A stretch of DNA of 64,000 bases from CAWAMR01 sp963783095 (GTDB lineage: Bacteria; Planctomycetota; Planctomycetia; Gemmatales; Gemmataceae): contig CAWAMR010000003.1 in NCBI GenBank assembly GCA_963783095.1, forward strand, positions 1,003,253-1,067,252. The letters run 5' to 3'. Position numbers and translations under genes: made by a program. This document shows positions 27,192-37,599 of the stretch, piece after piece (the first letter of the stretch is position 1; each line of letters begins with the position of its first letter). The notes beneath the pieces are model-generated. The model searched no databases. It saw nothing but the letters and a program-made list of their open reading frames with translations, and was not told the origin of the DNA.

Positions 27192-28010
27192 CTAGGTTCG
27201 CCACCGCGTGCTGCTCACGCCACTCGGAACTGACGGACTCGCAGGGTCCGAAAACTGAATGGGTTCATCGCCAAGCAGCGGTTTCATTACTCTTTGAGCA
27301 TAGTTGACTATCCTTTCTATAACTGAATTGGCGCTATCGAAAGGAGGATATACGTGGATTTCCGCTTTTGCCCCTTGAGCTTTGTTCTCATTGAATTCTT
27401 TCGGCTTCTTTAGTTCAATCACCTTACCGTTTTCGATTCCGAGTTGCCCTTGTTTGATGGCATTTAGGATCTGTCCGGCCATTGTGTCGATGGCTTTGTC
27501 AGCATAGAGTTGCTCACGGTCAACTTTAACTGATTTCAAGTGTTTTTTTATCAGTTGAAGCGATTTATTCTCGAGGTTCTCAGACAGCATATGGCGTTTT
27601 CCCGCCTTCTCGACAAAGACGCCAGACAGTAAATGATTTTTCCTAAGCGTCTCTGCAAAGTCAATAGCCTCTGGGATTTCCAAAGCTGCTGAAAGTACCT
27701 GTTTAGGTAAAGCCAGTCCATCAGGAGCCGGGGTTATCGGAGCTTTTCCTTTGTCTTTGCTCTTGTTGAATTCTGCCAGCGCTTGTTCAAAATCAGATTT
27801 TGATATGAAATGTGTTGTTACTTCGAATGTTGCGTCGTCACGGTGCCAACCTTTCTTCCCTTCATAAATAAACTGTATTTGAGGAGGGTAGGAATTCGAA
27901 ATATAAAGACTGCCTTTCTCACCGGCGATTTCGACCCGATACTTTCTTTCATTCAATTTTTCAGTGATCACTAATCTTGTTGCGGCGGCCTTTTGGTGTG
28001 TCTTTTCCAT
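27192..28010 (-). CDS. Hypothetical protein
   Basis: ATG 28010 with GGAG 9 nt upstream (another start at 28058 is less likely) gives 272 residues beginning MEKTHQKAAATRLVITEKLN. A small beta-rich N-terminal part ('KYRVEIAGEKGSLYISNSYP', 'IQFIYEGKKGWHRDDATFEV') is followed by a longer alpha-helical region with many Lys/Glu ('SLQLIKKHLKSVKVDREQLY'). No membrane segment or known motif. It is convergent with the GTPase/GAP1 operon and clearly more AT-rich than the conjugative genes to its right. Family unknown. Confidence 0.55.
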   Translation of the reverse strand: MEKTHQKAAATRLVITEKLNERKYRVEIAGEKGSLYISNSYPPQIQFIYEGKKGWHRDDATFEVTTHFISKSDFEQALAEFNKSKDKGKAPITPAPDGLALPKQVLSAALEIPEAIDFAETLRKNHLLSGVFVEKAGKRHMLSENLENKSLQLIKKHLKSVKVDREQLYADKAIDTMAGQILNAIKQGQLGIENGKVIELKKPKEFNENKAQGAKAEIHVYPPFDSANSVIERIVNYAQRVMKPLLGDEPIQFSDPASPSVPSGVSSTRWRT

Positions 28011-28369
28011 TTTGAAACTCCATTCTTGAATCGGGTTGCTCAATCTAGTAATTGCCATATTATCATGAAAACTACGTCAAGAGTGTGAATATTTTGTTAC
28101 AATGTTATGACAGATTTGTTACATCGCCGAATCTTGTTTGCTGCGAATGCACTCTATGCACCATTAACCATTTAGAAAACAACAAGGAAGTCTAATAGCC
28201 GCGAAAAAAGAGGCACTTTATCAGCATCGATTACATTCTTCGACACGGTTGCGCTTGAATGGAAAAACAAGTGCATAAATCGCCTCATAGCAACTGGTGG
28301 AATTACCGCGCGACCTTCTACGGAAGGAAGGCTCGCTGATTAATGGCCAAACGATTCCACATGGCAATT
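28011..28369. other. Intergenic region, AT-rich, no gene found
   Basis: No coding frame is supported. The part near 28060-28140 is AT-rich and should contain the promoter of the minus-strand gene ending at 27192. The right end borders the 3' end of the large conjugative-element gene. No repeat or attachment-like sequence was recognised, although a boundary between unrelated modules must lie here, since style and base composition change abruptly. Confidence 0.4.
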
Positions 28370-31300
28370 TCACAATGGCGGAAGCACATCGTCCTTGCGT
28401 TGCCGTTCCAGGGCGATGCGCTCCGGATACGTCATCGGTGGCTTCGTGGATGAATCATTGGAATCCGCTTTCGCCGGCATTCCCAACCCTTGGCCGGATG
28501 CGTCATCGGATTCGGACTGTGGAAGCATGGCCTCCGTCCGGCGGCGAATGCGGGCCGTGACGGGCTCCTCGGCGGTGGATTGCTTCTGCCGGACACGCTG
28601 GGGCGCGGCTTCGACGTTATTTGCGGTCTTCAGTGCCTTGATCTTCTCGGCGAGTTCGGACACGTTCGGCTTGTGCTCGTCGCTTTGTGCCTGAGCCGTG
28701 GCGGAAAGCCCGGCTTTAAGCTGATCGCGGAGGGTGGTGAGTTCCGACAAGTAGGCGTCGAGCAGGAACGGCTTGCCAAGGCGGGCCTGGTAATCGCGCA
28801 ACTGGGACTCGGCGATGGCGACGTCTTGCCGGGTGCGTTCAATCTCTGTGCCGTAGCCGGTCGCGAGGCGTTCCAAGGCATTCAGCACGGCGCGCGGTCC
28901 CTGGTGTTCCCTTGAGAGCATGGATTGGCGGGTGATTGCGCCTTCGAGGTACACTTCCGGCGAAAACTGTGGATGCAGGACGATGCCGAAACGGAGTCCC
29001 CGGAAAATACCCACCGGCACACGGGTCGTCGCTTGGACGGTGTTCGGCAAGGTATCGAAGTGCTTGGCCAGCATGGCGGGCGCATCGTCGCGCGTCCAGG
29101 CACGCCTGCCGATCGTAACCGGGTCGCGGGCATGGGCGCTTGCCGTCGCTTCATCCTTCTCCAGTTTGCTGAGCCGCCCGTTCAGTTCGGCGATCCTGCT
29201 CGGCAAATCCCTCACGCTGCGGCGGGCAATGTATTGCTCATCCAGGTGGTTTTTCTGGAGCAGGTTCAGCCGCTGCAACTCGGCGTCGGCCTCGGCCAGC
29301 GTCAGAATCGCGGGATTGCCGGAAGCGATTGCCTTGACCTCGGCGTAAGAGAGTTCCTGCCCGCCGATGTCCTCGGCACGGCGCGCGGCGTTATCGCCCG
29401 TGATAACCTGGTTGATGAACCGGGCCTTGGTCTCTAAAGCCTGCCACATATAGGCGTCGAACGACCCTTCGGTGACGTACCGGTAAATGGCCACTTCTTC
29501 GTTCTGGTTGCCCTGGCGCAGGATGCGGCCCTCGCGTTGCTCGACCTCGGCTGGTTTCCACGGTGCGTCCAAATGGTGCAGGGCGACCAGTCGTTTCTGG
29601 ACATTGGTGCCGGTTCCCATCTTCTGCGTGCTCCCGATCAGCACTCGCACGGAACCCTGCCGTACTTTCTCGAAGAGCGCCTGTTTCTTGGCATCCGACT
29701 CGGCCTCGCCCATAGCGGCAATCTGCTCTCGCGGGATGCCGTGGGCAACCAGTTTTTCGATGATGTCCTGGTAAGGCGAATACCCCCATGCGGTCGGATT
29801 GACGCCCATGTCGCAGAAAATCATCTGCGTGCCACGTGTCGGCTCGGTGCGTCTCCACGTTTCAGTGACGTTCTCGACGAGGCGGTTGATCTTGGAATCG
29901 GGGAAGTCTGGTGCGGTGCTGGAAAGCATCCTTGCATCGCTGGCCAGCTTGCGGCCGTCGGTGGTGATGTTGAGCGCGTTATCGACGCGGGGGTCTACCT
30001 TCTGCGAGCGGAGCCGCTCGTAGCGTTCGACCAATTCCTGCTGGAGGGTGTGCTGTTCCTCGGACATCGGGCAGGCAACGACAATCGCCTTGCCATCCTG
30101 CAATCGGGGACGCGGCAGGTTCAACATCTCGGCGGTCTGCACGTCGGCAAACGCGCGGAACATCTGCTGGAGTTCCGGCAGATTGGTGAAGCGTGCAAAG
30201 CGGCTCCGGGGCCTCAGCGATGCCCCGTCGGGCGAGATTTCCATGGTGTCGATGACTTCGCCGAAAGTCGCGGCCCAGGCGTCGAAATGCTCGATGCCCC
30301 GGCTTCTCAATCCCTCGGGGTCGAGGAACCGCTGCATGGTGTACATTTCCATCATGGTGTTGGAAATCGGCGTGCCGGTGGCGAACGTCACCCCGTGGCC
30401 GGGATGCTGCTCGCTCAGGAATCGCGCTTTCATGTACACGTCGAAGGCCCGCTCGGAACCGCCGGTCTGGATGCCGGCAACGCGATCCATCTTGGTCGGC
30501 GTTTCCAGGTTCTTGAAGTAATGCGCTTCGTCGATGAACAGGTGATCGACGCCAAGCTCATCGAATACCAGCCCGTCATCTTTTTTGTCTTCGGCAAGCA
30601 AATCCTTCAGCCGCTCGGCGCGTGCTTCCTTTTGTTTCTCAATCGTCTTCATGAGGTTGCGGTTGCCGCCCTTGGCCGAGGCGTGCTCGACCAACAACTG
30701 ATCGTATTCGGCAATCTGCTCGCGCAGGAACTTCTCCTGGTACTCACGCGACATGCCGATACGCTCGAAGCTGCTGTGGGTGACGATGATGCCGTCCCAC
30801 TCGCCGCTGGCAATCTTGGCGGTCAGCATCTTGCGGCGGTCGCGGGAAAGGTCCTCCTTGGCGGCAACCAGCAACCGCGCGTTGGGGTAAAGCTGCATGA
30901 ATTCGCGTGCGAACTGTTCCAGTAAATGGTTCGGGACGACGAACATCGGCTTCTTGATAAGCCCGGCCTGCTTCATCTTCATGCCGGTTGCCGCCATCGT
31001 GAACGTCTTGCCGGCGCCGACGGCGTGGGCCAGCAACGTGTTACCCGAACTCATGCCCCTCCACACGGCATCGTCCTGGTGGGGACGGAGCTTAATGGTC
31101 GTGTTCATGCCGGGATAGTCGAGGTGCGAGCCGTCAAACAGGCGGGGCCGCAAATTGTTGTAGGTGTCATTGTAGAGCCGTACCAAACGCTCGGTGCGCT
31201 GCGGGATCGGTGAATATCCAGGAGCGGAAACGCTCCTTGATGAGCTTCTGCTTCTCCCGCGCCGCCATCGTCGCTTCCTGGTTGACGATGCGTTCCTCGC

Positions 31301-33561
31301 GGTCGCCGTTCTGGATGATGTCGTAGATGGTTGGCATCTTCATGTTGAGCGCCAGCTCCAGTAGCCAGGTGCCGTTGGCGCGCGCAGTGCCAAATTCGGA
31401 GGTAGCGCCCACGGATGCCTTGGCGGAATAATCCGGCTCAAGGCTCCATACGGCGTCCTTCTTCAGGTGGCGCGATGGGAATCGACGATGGCTCGACGTG
31501 GAACAGTTCGGCGGCAAACGCCTGGATGTCGCTTTCCGGTATCCACGGTGCCCCCAGATTGGCGTCAATGTCGCCGGGCAGCACGTCCTCGGGCTGCACT
31601 GCTTCGCAGCGCCGCGACATTGCGGGCGTAAGGCGGGCCGGCGGCTTCCGCGGCGGCGAGCTTTGCCCGCACGTTGCCCGACAGATAGGCGTCGGCGGTC
31701 TGCCATTTTTTTGCTTCGGGGTCTGGGAAGATCAGGTCGCCCAGTTCGGCGATGACTGTCCTTGCGGAGCTTGCCGTAGAGTTCGCCGATAAACGGCAGA
31801 TCGACCGCGCCACGCTGGTTGAGCGAGACCAGCAACCCTTCCTCGGCGCTGATGTGACGTCGGTGATGGGCGGGTTCTTGCCGACCACGTCCTTATTCAT
31901 GATGGCGGCCTTGGCGGCCTTGCCGGTCACCTCGTCATATTCCTCCAGCGACATGACGAGCATGGCGTCCGGGTCTTCGCGGAACTTGACCAGATTGGGC
32001 ATCCGGCGAATGACGCTGCCGTCGGCGGTTTCGCCGAAGGTGGTCTTGTTGATCGGGCCGTAGGCAGCCACGAACCGGTCATAGGCCAGGTTCAGTTCGC
32101 GGCGGGCGTCGTTGCGGTTGGCTTCGGGCCAGCCTTCGTTCTGCGATTGCAGGACGCGGCGGGCGTGGTCGCGAAGGCCGACCAGGGCGGCCAGGCGTTT
32201 GCCGGTCATGGTGCCGTCTGCCTTCAGGGCGGTGCCGCCATAGACGACGGGCACGGCCTGCCCGCCCTCGGACTGGCAGATGGTCTTGTCGTCGGCGACG
32301 AAGAAACTGCCTTCGGTGATGTGCCGTTCCGGCGGCGGCGGCGAGAACGCCGGGGCCGGTGTGCTTCGACCGTGCGAGCCTGTGATGGGTGCGAATTCCG
32401 GCAGGCGGTGCGATGGCTTCCTTCAGTTGCTTCGGCCAGGTCGCCGTTGCCGATGACGCTGTAGCCTTCGCCTCCGTAGAGCGTGTCCTTGCGGCGTCCA
32501 GTTGCCCAGGACCATTTCCGGATGGTTCAGGAAGTAGCGGTTGATGGGAACCTCATGCGCCTCGATGGCAAGCGGGGCGATGCCCAGCCAGTCGGGATCG
32601 ACATGGCGGGCCGGCTCGCCCGGGTGCACGCTTGCGAAGGAAGACGATGTCGGTGACCACGGCGGTGCCTTCCCGCTTGAAGGCATCGGACGGCAGGCGG
32701 ATCGCCCCGACGAAATCGGCTTTCGAGCCGAGATATTCGCGGATGGCGGCATTCTGCTTGTCGAGCGTGAAATGCGTCGTGACCAGGGCCAGCACGCCGC
32801 CGGGCTTCAGGGCGTCGATGGACTTGGCGAAGAAGAAATCGTGCAGGGACAGCTTCTGGCCGCTGATAGTCGAGCTTGAGGTCGGCGAACGGCACGTTGC
32901 CGATCACCGCGTCGATGCGGTCTTCGGGCAGCTTGGTGTCGCGGAAACTCTCGATGCGGATGTCCTGGTCCGGGGTGGAGCGCCCTGGCGATGCGGCCGG
33001 AGATGGAATCCAGCTCGACGCCGATGAAGCGCATCTCCTCGGCTGCCCTGGCTCATGAAATTGCCGGTGCCGCAGCCGGGTTCCAGGATCGTGGCGTTGC
33101 CGGGAACGCCGAGGCGGGCGATGGCCTCGTGGATGGCGGCGATGACGGTCGGCGACGTGTAGAAGGCGTTGAAGGTGGTGCGTTTGGCGCTGTCGTATTC
33201 CTCGGGCGTAAGCAGCGATCTTCAGCTCCTCGCCGAGTGGCCTGCCAGCCGGCATCCTTGTAGCGGCCGGTGACCGGGTCGGGAAAGATCGACAGGGCAA
33301 CCGGCCCGAAGCCGGCGAAGCGGGCGAGCGTTTGCTTTTCCTCCGGCGTGGCGGGCCGCTGTTCCTGCTCGATGGCTTTGAGGGTGCGGATGGCGGCGAT
33401 GATGTCGCGGGCTTTGGCCTTCTCGCCGCTGGCGATGGTGGCCTCGGCGGCGGTCGGTGAGTTCGTGTATTCGGCTCTTGGTCGTCGGCTGAGGCGTTAC
33501 AAGCGGATGGACGGTGGGCGGTGCGTCGAACTGCAAGCTGTAGCTGTGTACTGCCCATCAT
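28370..33561 (-). pseudogene. Giant N6-DNA-methylase / SNF2-type helicase of conjugative elements, many frameshifts
   Basis: Minus strand from ATG 33561 to 28370, about 1730 codons if repaired. The N-terminal third (33560-32530) is the methylase: pieces such as 'DQDIRIESFRDTKLPEDRID' and the motif 'AVIGNVPFADLKLDYQ' appear in alternating frames. Next comes 'VVYGGTALKADGTMTGKRLA' (32250-31700). From 31186 to 28370 one intact frame of 938 residues holds the helicase: 'LLAHAVGAGKTFTMAA' (Walker A), 'VDHLFIDEAHYFKN' (DEAH box), 'TFATGTPISNTMMEMY', and motif VI 'DAPWKPAEVEQREGRILRQG'. Such proteins are typical accessory genes of plasmids and ICEs and probably protect incoming DNA. At least six frame changes lie between 31190 and 33500. 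An RNA element stands just upstream. Confidence 0.85.
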
Positions 33562-33586
33562 GGCGCGGTCTCCTTCTCCTGGCGTT

Positions 33587-33765
33587 GCCGGCCCCGCCTG
33601 GGGCCTGACGGTACCGGAAGAATCAGCCCCAAGCCGGGGCTCCGCTCGCGTAGCGACCGTGCCAGCGGAAATTGGGGGAGACCTTCAGGGGGAACCGGAT
33701 TTCCGCTTGCACGGCCCGGCGGGCTGATTACCGTGCCGTCGCTTAAGGCCCCAGGCGGGGCCGGC
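33587..33765 (-). ncRNA. Structured 5'-leader RNA, copy A
   Basis: A perfect 19-bp outer stem joins gccggccccgcctggggcc (33587-33605) with its complement at 33747-33765. Inside: a second helix (gacggtac with gtgccgtc), a third (aatcagccc, about 33620-33628, with gggctgatt, 33721-33729), a small hairpin, and a 15-of-16 helix (ccgtgccagcggaaat with atttccgcttgcacgg) capped by a G-rich loop with gggggagacctt and agggggaaccgg. The element ends 26 nt before ATG 33561, with AAGGAGACC between, on the minus strand. The same architecture and loop occur at 38515-38688 with different stem sequences, so base pairing is conserved by covariation. Confidence 0.75.
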
Positions 33766-33796
33766 GTGGCGGGAGTGGAGATCGTCGGAGAGGGAG

Positions 33797-34145
33797 TCAA
33801 ACAGCGTCGGCTGGTGTCGTGACGCCTTTAGCGCGCGGCGTGTGACGGCGGAGGAACGCCATCGCCTGCGTCGAGGGAAAGCGGCTCGCTGTCGTCCGGA
33901 GGAGACCGGAGGGCAAACGATCCTCCAGTTCCTTGAGGGCTATCTCCAGTGCCTCGCTCGCGATCTGGCTCGGGTCGCTGCCCGGCCTCGCCTGCGACAG
34001 ATGTTTCCTTCCAGGCTTCGTGGCTGTCTTCAGCTCCCTGGCGTAGAGTTCCAGTGTCGGCAGGAGCTTCCGCGTCCTTGCGGAGCTGGTCGTGCAACTC
34101 CGTCCGTTGTTGCAGGAGTTCGAGAATCATCGTCTTGTACTGCAT
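33797..34145 (-). CDS. Conserved small protein of conjugative elements (frameshift)
   Basis: ATG 34145, with AAGGAGACC a few nt upstream, reads MQYKTMILELLQQRTELHDQ then 'LRK'. About 34080 the frame moves by one base and continues 'LLPTLELYARELKTATKPG', 'SQIASEALEIALKELEDRLP' and 'QAMAFLRRHTPRAKGVTTPA' to the stop at 33797. Corrected length is about 115 residues, helical, cytoplasmic. I know this kind of protein from plasmid/ICE accessory regions beside the methylase-helicase gene, but it has no assigned function. It lies just upstream of RNA copy A and probably belongs to the same transcript. Confidence 0.6.
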
Positions 34146-34345
34146 GTTGGTCTCCTTCGGGTGTTGAGGTTGCGGTCGGTCGGTTCATGGGATCGCGGTC
34201 GCGGGAATAGTGGGGTTGTCCCATGGGCGGTTTCTTGGGCATACGTCAGTGAACGCCTCGCTTACGTTGGTTAGCATCACGAGTCTGCCATGCCTCGTGG
34301 TGCGATTGCTGTCGGTGCTGGCATTACTGGCGTGGCATAGTTACC

Positions 34346-34499
34346 TCATCGGTCCACCTTCCGGGTCATGACCGTCGAGCCGAAGACATCCTTGAAAACA
34401 TGGCTGGCGTCGACCCCGGCCATGATCATCATGGAGCCGATGGCGACATATCTGAGGAGTCATCGCCAGGCGTTCGTTGCTTGCAATGTCTTGCGTCAT
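34346..34499 (-). pseudogene. Tiny element-encoded protein (frameshifted)
   Basis: ATG 34499 reads 'MTQDIASNERLAMT'; after one extra base near 34455 the sequence continues 'LRYVAIGSMMIMAGVDASHV' and 'FKDVFGSTVMTRKVDR' to TGA 34346-34348. About 50 residues with one hydrophobic patch. No known family; the protein-like sequence on both sides of the slip argues that it was a gene. Confidence 0.4.
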
Positions 34500-34570
34500 C
34501 CTGGGCCTGGGGGCCAAGGTCGTGAAGATGATAGATTGCTGGTATGGTCATGGGACGACTGGCTACCTGG

Positions 34571-35015
34571 TCAGAAGGGTATTTCCTGTCCCGCCTCGAT
34601 CCCCTTCTCCTGCCGGATCATCTGGCGCACTTCCTGATAGAGCTTTTCAGCGTCGATGCGGGTGCTCATGGCGGAGTCAGCCCTGACCGGGTGTGCCCAT
34701 ATCCGGTCTGCCGGGTTCCACCGGAAGCCTGCCTCCTTCATCTTGTCGATGACGGCCTGGCTCGGCTTGTCCTCGGGGCGGCCTTCGCCAAACTTGATCG
34801 CCATCTGGCGATCCTGCTTGCTCTCGAAGAGGCGGACGCCGGCGAGGTTGTCGCTGGCGATGCCGAAGGGATCGGCGGCGGTTACCCATTTCTTTTGTCC
34901 GACCCTGTCGGCGAAAGCTTTGGCCGTCTGGCTTGGTTTCGGCTGGCGGCGCTTCAGTGACGGCAGTGGTGGTTTCTGATGGTGATTCTTGATCTGGTGT
35001 GCGTTTACGTGACAT
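34571..35015 (-). CDS. Conserved hypothetical protein of conjugative elements (frameshift near N-terminus)
   Basis: ATG 35015 with a strong AGGAGG site reads MSRKRTPDQESPSETTTAVT, a disordered N-terminus. Near 34920 the frame shifts by one base into 'KAFADRVGQKKWVTAADPFG', 'GVRLFESKQDRQMAIKFGEG', 'MKEAGFRWNPADRIWAHPVR', 'EKLYQEVRQMIRQEKGIEAG'. Corrected length is about 147 residues. The 'FKWNPADRIW'-like motif is widespread in plasmid accessory proteins; the role is not known. An inverted A/T-rich repeat around ttaaccccttaaggag lies at the promoter side (35045-35070). Confidence 0.6.
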
Positions 35016-35047
35016 ACGATCCTCCTGTCGATTGAGGGGCTAATCAT

Positions 35048-35913
35048 TAACCCCTTAAGGAGATATTAACACATTTACATATGTCTGCGCAATAGGCTGA
35101 GCTGCGGGTTTCAGAGGGTCAGTATGCAAAAAAGCGAGGTTTTCTGCGGTTTGCGTGACACTCATATCTATGAAACGCTTGGAAATGCTGGCTTCTCCTG
35201 CGTTCGCGATGCCGCGATGTTTGCCAAATCTGGTCGTGTTCTTGCTGCAAGGCGTCACGCGCCTAATGCACTAAACCGGGGACGATCCGCAGGACTGCCC
35301 TAAATCGCAAGCAAACAGGGTCAGCAGAAGCGAAACGAATCTTCAGCCTACTCAGGACTCTCAGCATTGATGGCTTTCTGTACGCTCTCCTGCCGCGATC
35401 CCATGGCCTTGCTGTAAGGTGGGTGACCTCTGAGCCTGGGGCGTGGCGTGCCATTTCGCCATAGGCTTCTTTTGGCGTACTGGATGCGGTTTTCCCGGGG
35501 AAATCTTGCCTAACGGCTGCGAAGCAGGCGATAGGGAAGATGCCTGTTAACAGAAATTAAGCATTGTTGGTATCAGGGGCAATTGAAACAACTACTGTGA
35601 GTAGTCCAGAAAAGGGCTCTGAAACGGGCTGATTTCGGGCATGGAATCAGTTACTCCGGCGTAGTAACCCCTGGGTTCGGGGCTGGGGTAATAGAGCATT
35701 TCGGAGTGATGGGGTCAACCGAAATGTGGGATGCGGACAAGGCCAGCCGCAGCCACGGAGAGTGGCACGCGGGTGATGCCAGCCTTGAACTCTCTCTCAT
35801 GAGGCGACACGCGGTAGCGTGTTCGCCGGTGACAAAGGCCGAAAGACCCTAGTGGGGCAGTCGGCAAGGAACGGTTGGAGCGGTGTGGGCCTTTCGGCAC
35901 ACATTCGCTGGTA
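35048..35913. other. Long region without a supported gene; partly structured
   Basis: No convincing gene. The left end holds the leader and probable promoter of the 35015 gene, with an A/T-rich inverted repeat around ccttaagg. The segment about 35690-35900 is GC-rich and rich in hairpins, for example gcgacacgc (35804-35812) with gcgtgttcgc (35817-35826), and ggccgaaagacc. The short minus-strand frame there (35715-35969) reads as low-complexity and I take it as a shadow of a structured non-coding element. Confidence 0.4.
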
Positions 35914-36346
35914 TCAATCGATCGGAACATAAAGGCGGCCGGTGCTGCGATACTTGTCGATATCGACAAGGTAAGTCAGAAGGTCTTCAGCGAGGCGGGC
36001 GTCATAGGCAGAATCTTTGCCAAAACGCCGTACATCGGAAATAGTGATCACCGGCAGGGAGTGGGGTTGGCTGTGCTGCCAAATCGTCTCTTCCAGCGAA
36101 TCGTCGCCGTCATGGTTTCGGTTGCCGGTGAGCAACACCAACCCTTCGCGCTGGCACACATGCCAGATGACGTCGTCTGGGGTATCGCAGAGGCAGTTTT
36201 ATTGCGTCAAGACTCAGCACTTCGAGGTCAAGATCCAGCCACCACGCGGCCCAATCCCCCCGTTTGAATTTGCGCTCGACAAGGTTGGAAAAGTCTTCGC
36301 CGACATGGTTGTCAAGCAGGATGCCTCGCAGGCAAGGCGGGGTCAC
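35914..36346 (-). CDS. DUF5615-like PIN-fold toxin (one frameshift)
   Basis: GTG 36346 overlaps the stop of the upstream DUF433 gene (GTGA overlap). The first frame reads 'LRGILLDNHVGEDFSNLVER' and 'WLDLDLEVLSLDAIKLPL'; near 36190 one base shifts the frame to 'DTPDDVIWHVCQREGLVLLT' and 'GNRNHDGDDSLEETIWQH', ending at 35914. Corrected length about 143 residues. The N-terminal 'LLDNHV' acidic residue and the 'LLTGNRNHDG' motif are those of the PIN-like DUF5615 family, usually the ribonuclease partner of DUF433 proteins. As written the toxin would be inactive; a sequencing indel would restore it. Confidence 0.7.
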
Positions 36347-36663
36347 GCCGGTCGCTCTTGACGGCGCTGGCGCGTCAGTTCCTTGAATCTGGAGCGAGAC
36401 TTGAGCAGCATTGCTCTGATTTCCGGCGGGTTGCCGCGCTGGCAGCGTTCGACGATCTTGGCGTATTCGGCCTCGACTTCAGCGCGGTGTGCGTCGATAT
36501 AGGCGATGGCGACCTTCACCTCCGGCGTGCTGAGACGCAATTTGCCGGCGATCAGCAGCGGGTGCATGTTGTCCTGGTAGTAATCGTAGACTCTATAGAC
36601 CGTGACGCGGGTGCCCTCAATGGTTGGGCCGTTCCCAGTATGGATGATGCGGAATTCGCGCAT
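36343..36663 (-). CDS. DUF433 antitoxin-like protein
   Basis: 106 residues, ATG 36663. The core 'GPTIEGTRVTVYRVYDYYQD' and 'LRLSTPEVKVAIAYIDAHRA' is the DUF433 helix-turn-helix family, which is encoded directly upstream of PIN-like DUF5615 genes and is believed to be the antitoxin and autoregulator of the pair. The C-terminal third is highly basic ('SRSRFKELTRQRRQERPA'). Its stop overlaps the toxin start, so the two are translationally coupled. The pair probably stabilises the mobile element. Confidence 0.78.
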   Translation of the reverse strand: MREFRIIHTGNGPTIEGTRVTVYRVYDYYQDNMHPLLIAGKLRLSTPEVKVAIAYIDAHRAEVEAEYAKIVERCQRGNPPEIRAMLLKSRSRFKELTRQRRQERPA

Positions 36664-36796
36664 GATATGCCTCCAGTTTCGACCTTATACCCATCTCGGC
36701 TGATTGTCAATCATCCCGCGCCTGCCGTTCCTTTCAGCGAGGGCTTCTCATAGTAGGCCCACGGGGCCGGAGAATGCATCAGGGTCTGGTTCCTGG

Positions 36797-37108
36797 TCAT
36801 GGATATGACTTTTCCCGGTTGGGTTGATCATCGCCGAGGGTCTCTGCTTCGTAATGGGCGACTGCTCGCCCCAGTTCCACGTCAAAGTCGATGTCATGCC
36901 GGTCGCACCAATGCCGTATGTCTGCCAGTAAATCGGAAACAGCATCTTCAAGGTCAGTACCGGTTGCAAGCATGAAGGTGGCAATTGCTTCACCAGCCCA
37001 GGCGGACCGGTGGTCATTCATGCCTTCAGGGTCGGGCGGAAGGGAACTCGCCGTGGCGGCTCGGTCCGAATGCGGCGTAGAAAGGATCGATATTGGCGAG
37101 TGGGTCAT
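36797..37108 (-). CDS. Hypothetical protein of conjugative-element accessory region
   Basis: 103 residues. Its ATG at 37108 overlaps the stop of the upstream gene (ATGA), so they are coupled. The conserved-looking core is 'AWAGEAIATFMLATGTDLED' and 'LLADIRHWCDRHDIDFDVEL', helical and acidic. A second in-frame ATG lies at the 'MNDHRSAWAG' position. Proteins with this core occur in plasmid and ICE accessory clusters; function unknown. The 130 nt downstream (36664-36796) show no gene. Confidence 0.6.
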   Translation of the reverse strand: MTHSPISILSTPHSDRAATASSLPPDPEGMNDHRSAWAGEAIATFMLATGTDLEDAVSDLLADIRHWCDRHDIDFDVELGRAVAHYEAETLGDDQPNREKSYP

Positions 37109-37545
37109 AGGTGTTTCCTTTCATCGATGAGTTGGGAGGTGCGTTTAGAAAATCTTTCTTCAATTCGCTGATCTTGTGCCGACGTGAGCGGTTCGGACTC
37201 GAAGTCCATGACCAGTGGCTCATCAGGTGGACAATCCCAGTCTTCCACGAAAACGGTAACGGGTTTGATTGAATGAACCGCTTGGACTAATCCGCCCCTT
37301 ACCGTGATGATGACGATGGGTTTCTCTGGCGGGTCGAAGTCGATGACCTGTGACTGTCTGAATTCTTCATCTCTCACTCCATCAACGAAGGCGGCGAACG
37401 TGTCCCCGTCGCATGGCTCAATGTGGTCGGCATCCTCTGTCAGCCCGGCGCGGGCGATGTTGGCAGCGGCTTCCGGCGATTCGGCTTCGATCCCGTCGAA
37501 TCGTAGTCTCAACTCGCGGTAGATATGTACGTTGTAGAGTGTCAT
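37105..37545 (-). CDS. Hypothetical protein of conjugative-element accessory region
   Basis: ATG 37545, preceded by GAGAGGAAACACC, gives 146 residues starting MTLYNVHIYRELRLRFDGIE. Mixed alpha/beta: 'SPEAAANIARAGLTEDADHI', then 'PIVIITVRGGLVQAVHSIKP' and 'VTVFVEDWDCPPDEPLVMDF'. Highly acidic. The beta-strand segment 'VTVRGGxVQxV' is a motif seen in small plasmid proteins. Coupled to the following gene by a 4-nt overlap. Function unknown. Confidence 0.6.
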   Translation of the reverse strand: MTLYNVHIYRELRLRFDGIEAESPEAAANIARAGLTEDADHIEPCDGDTFAAFVDGVRDEEFRQSQVIDFDPPEKPIVIITVRGGLVQAVHSIKPVTVFVEDWDCPPDEPLVMDFESEPLTSAQDQRIEERFSKRTSQLIDERKHL

Positions 37546-37599
37546 GGTGTTTCCTCTCGTTAGGGGCGGAGCCGTCATCGGCCCCGCCCGTTTTGCCCA

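Noticed and set aside
29537..30925. Long plus-strand open frame (462 codons) opposite the helicase gene
   Set aside because: Antisense shadow of the GC-rich helicase frame; no domain, low-complexity composition, no ribosome binding site.
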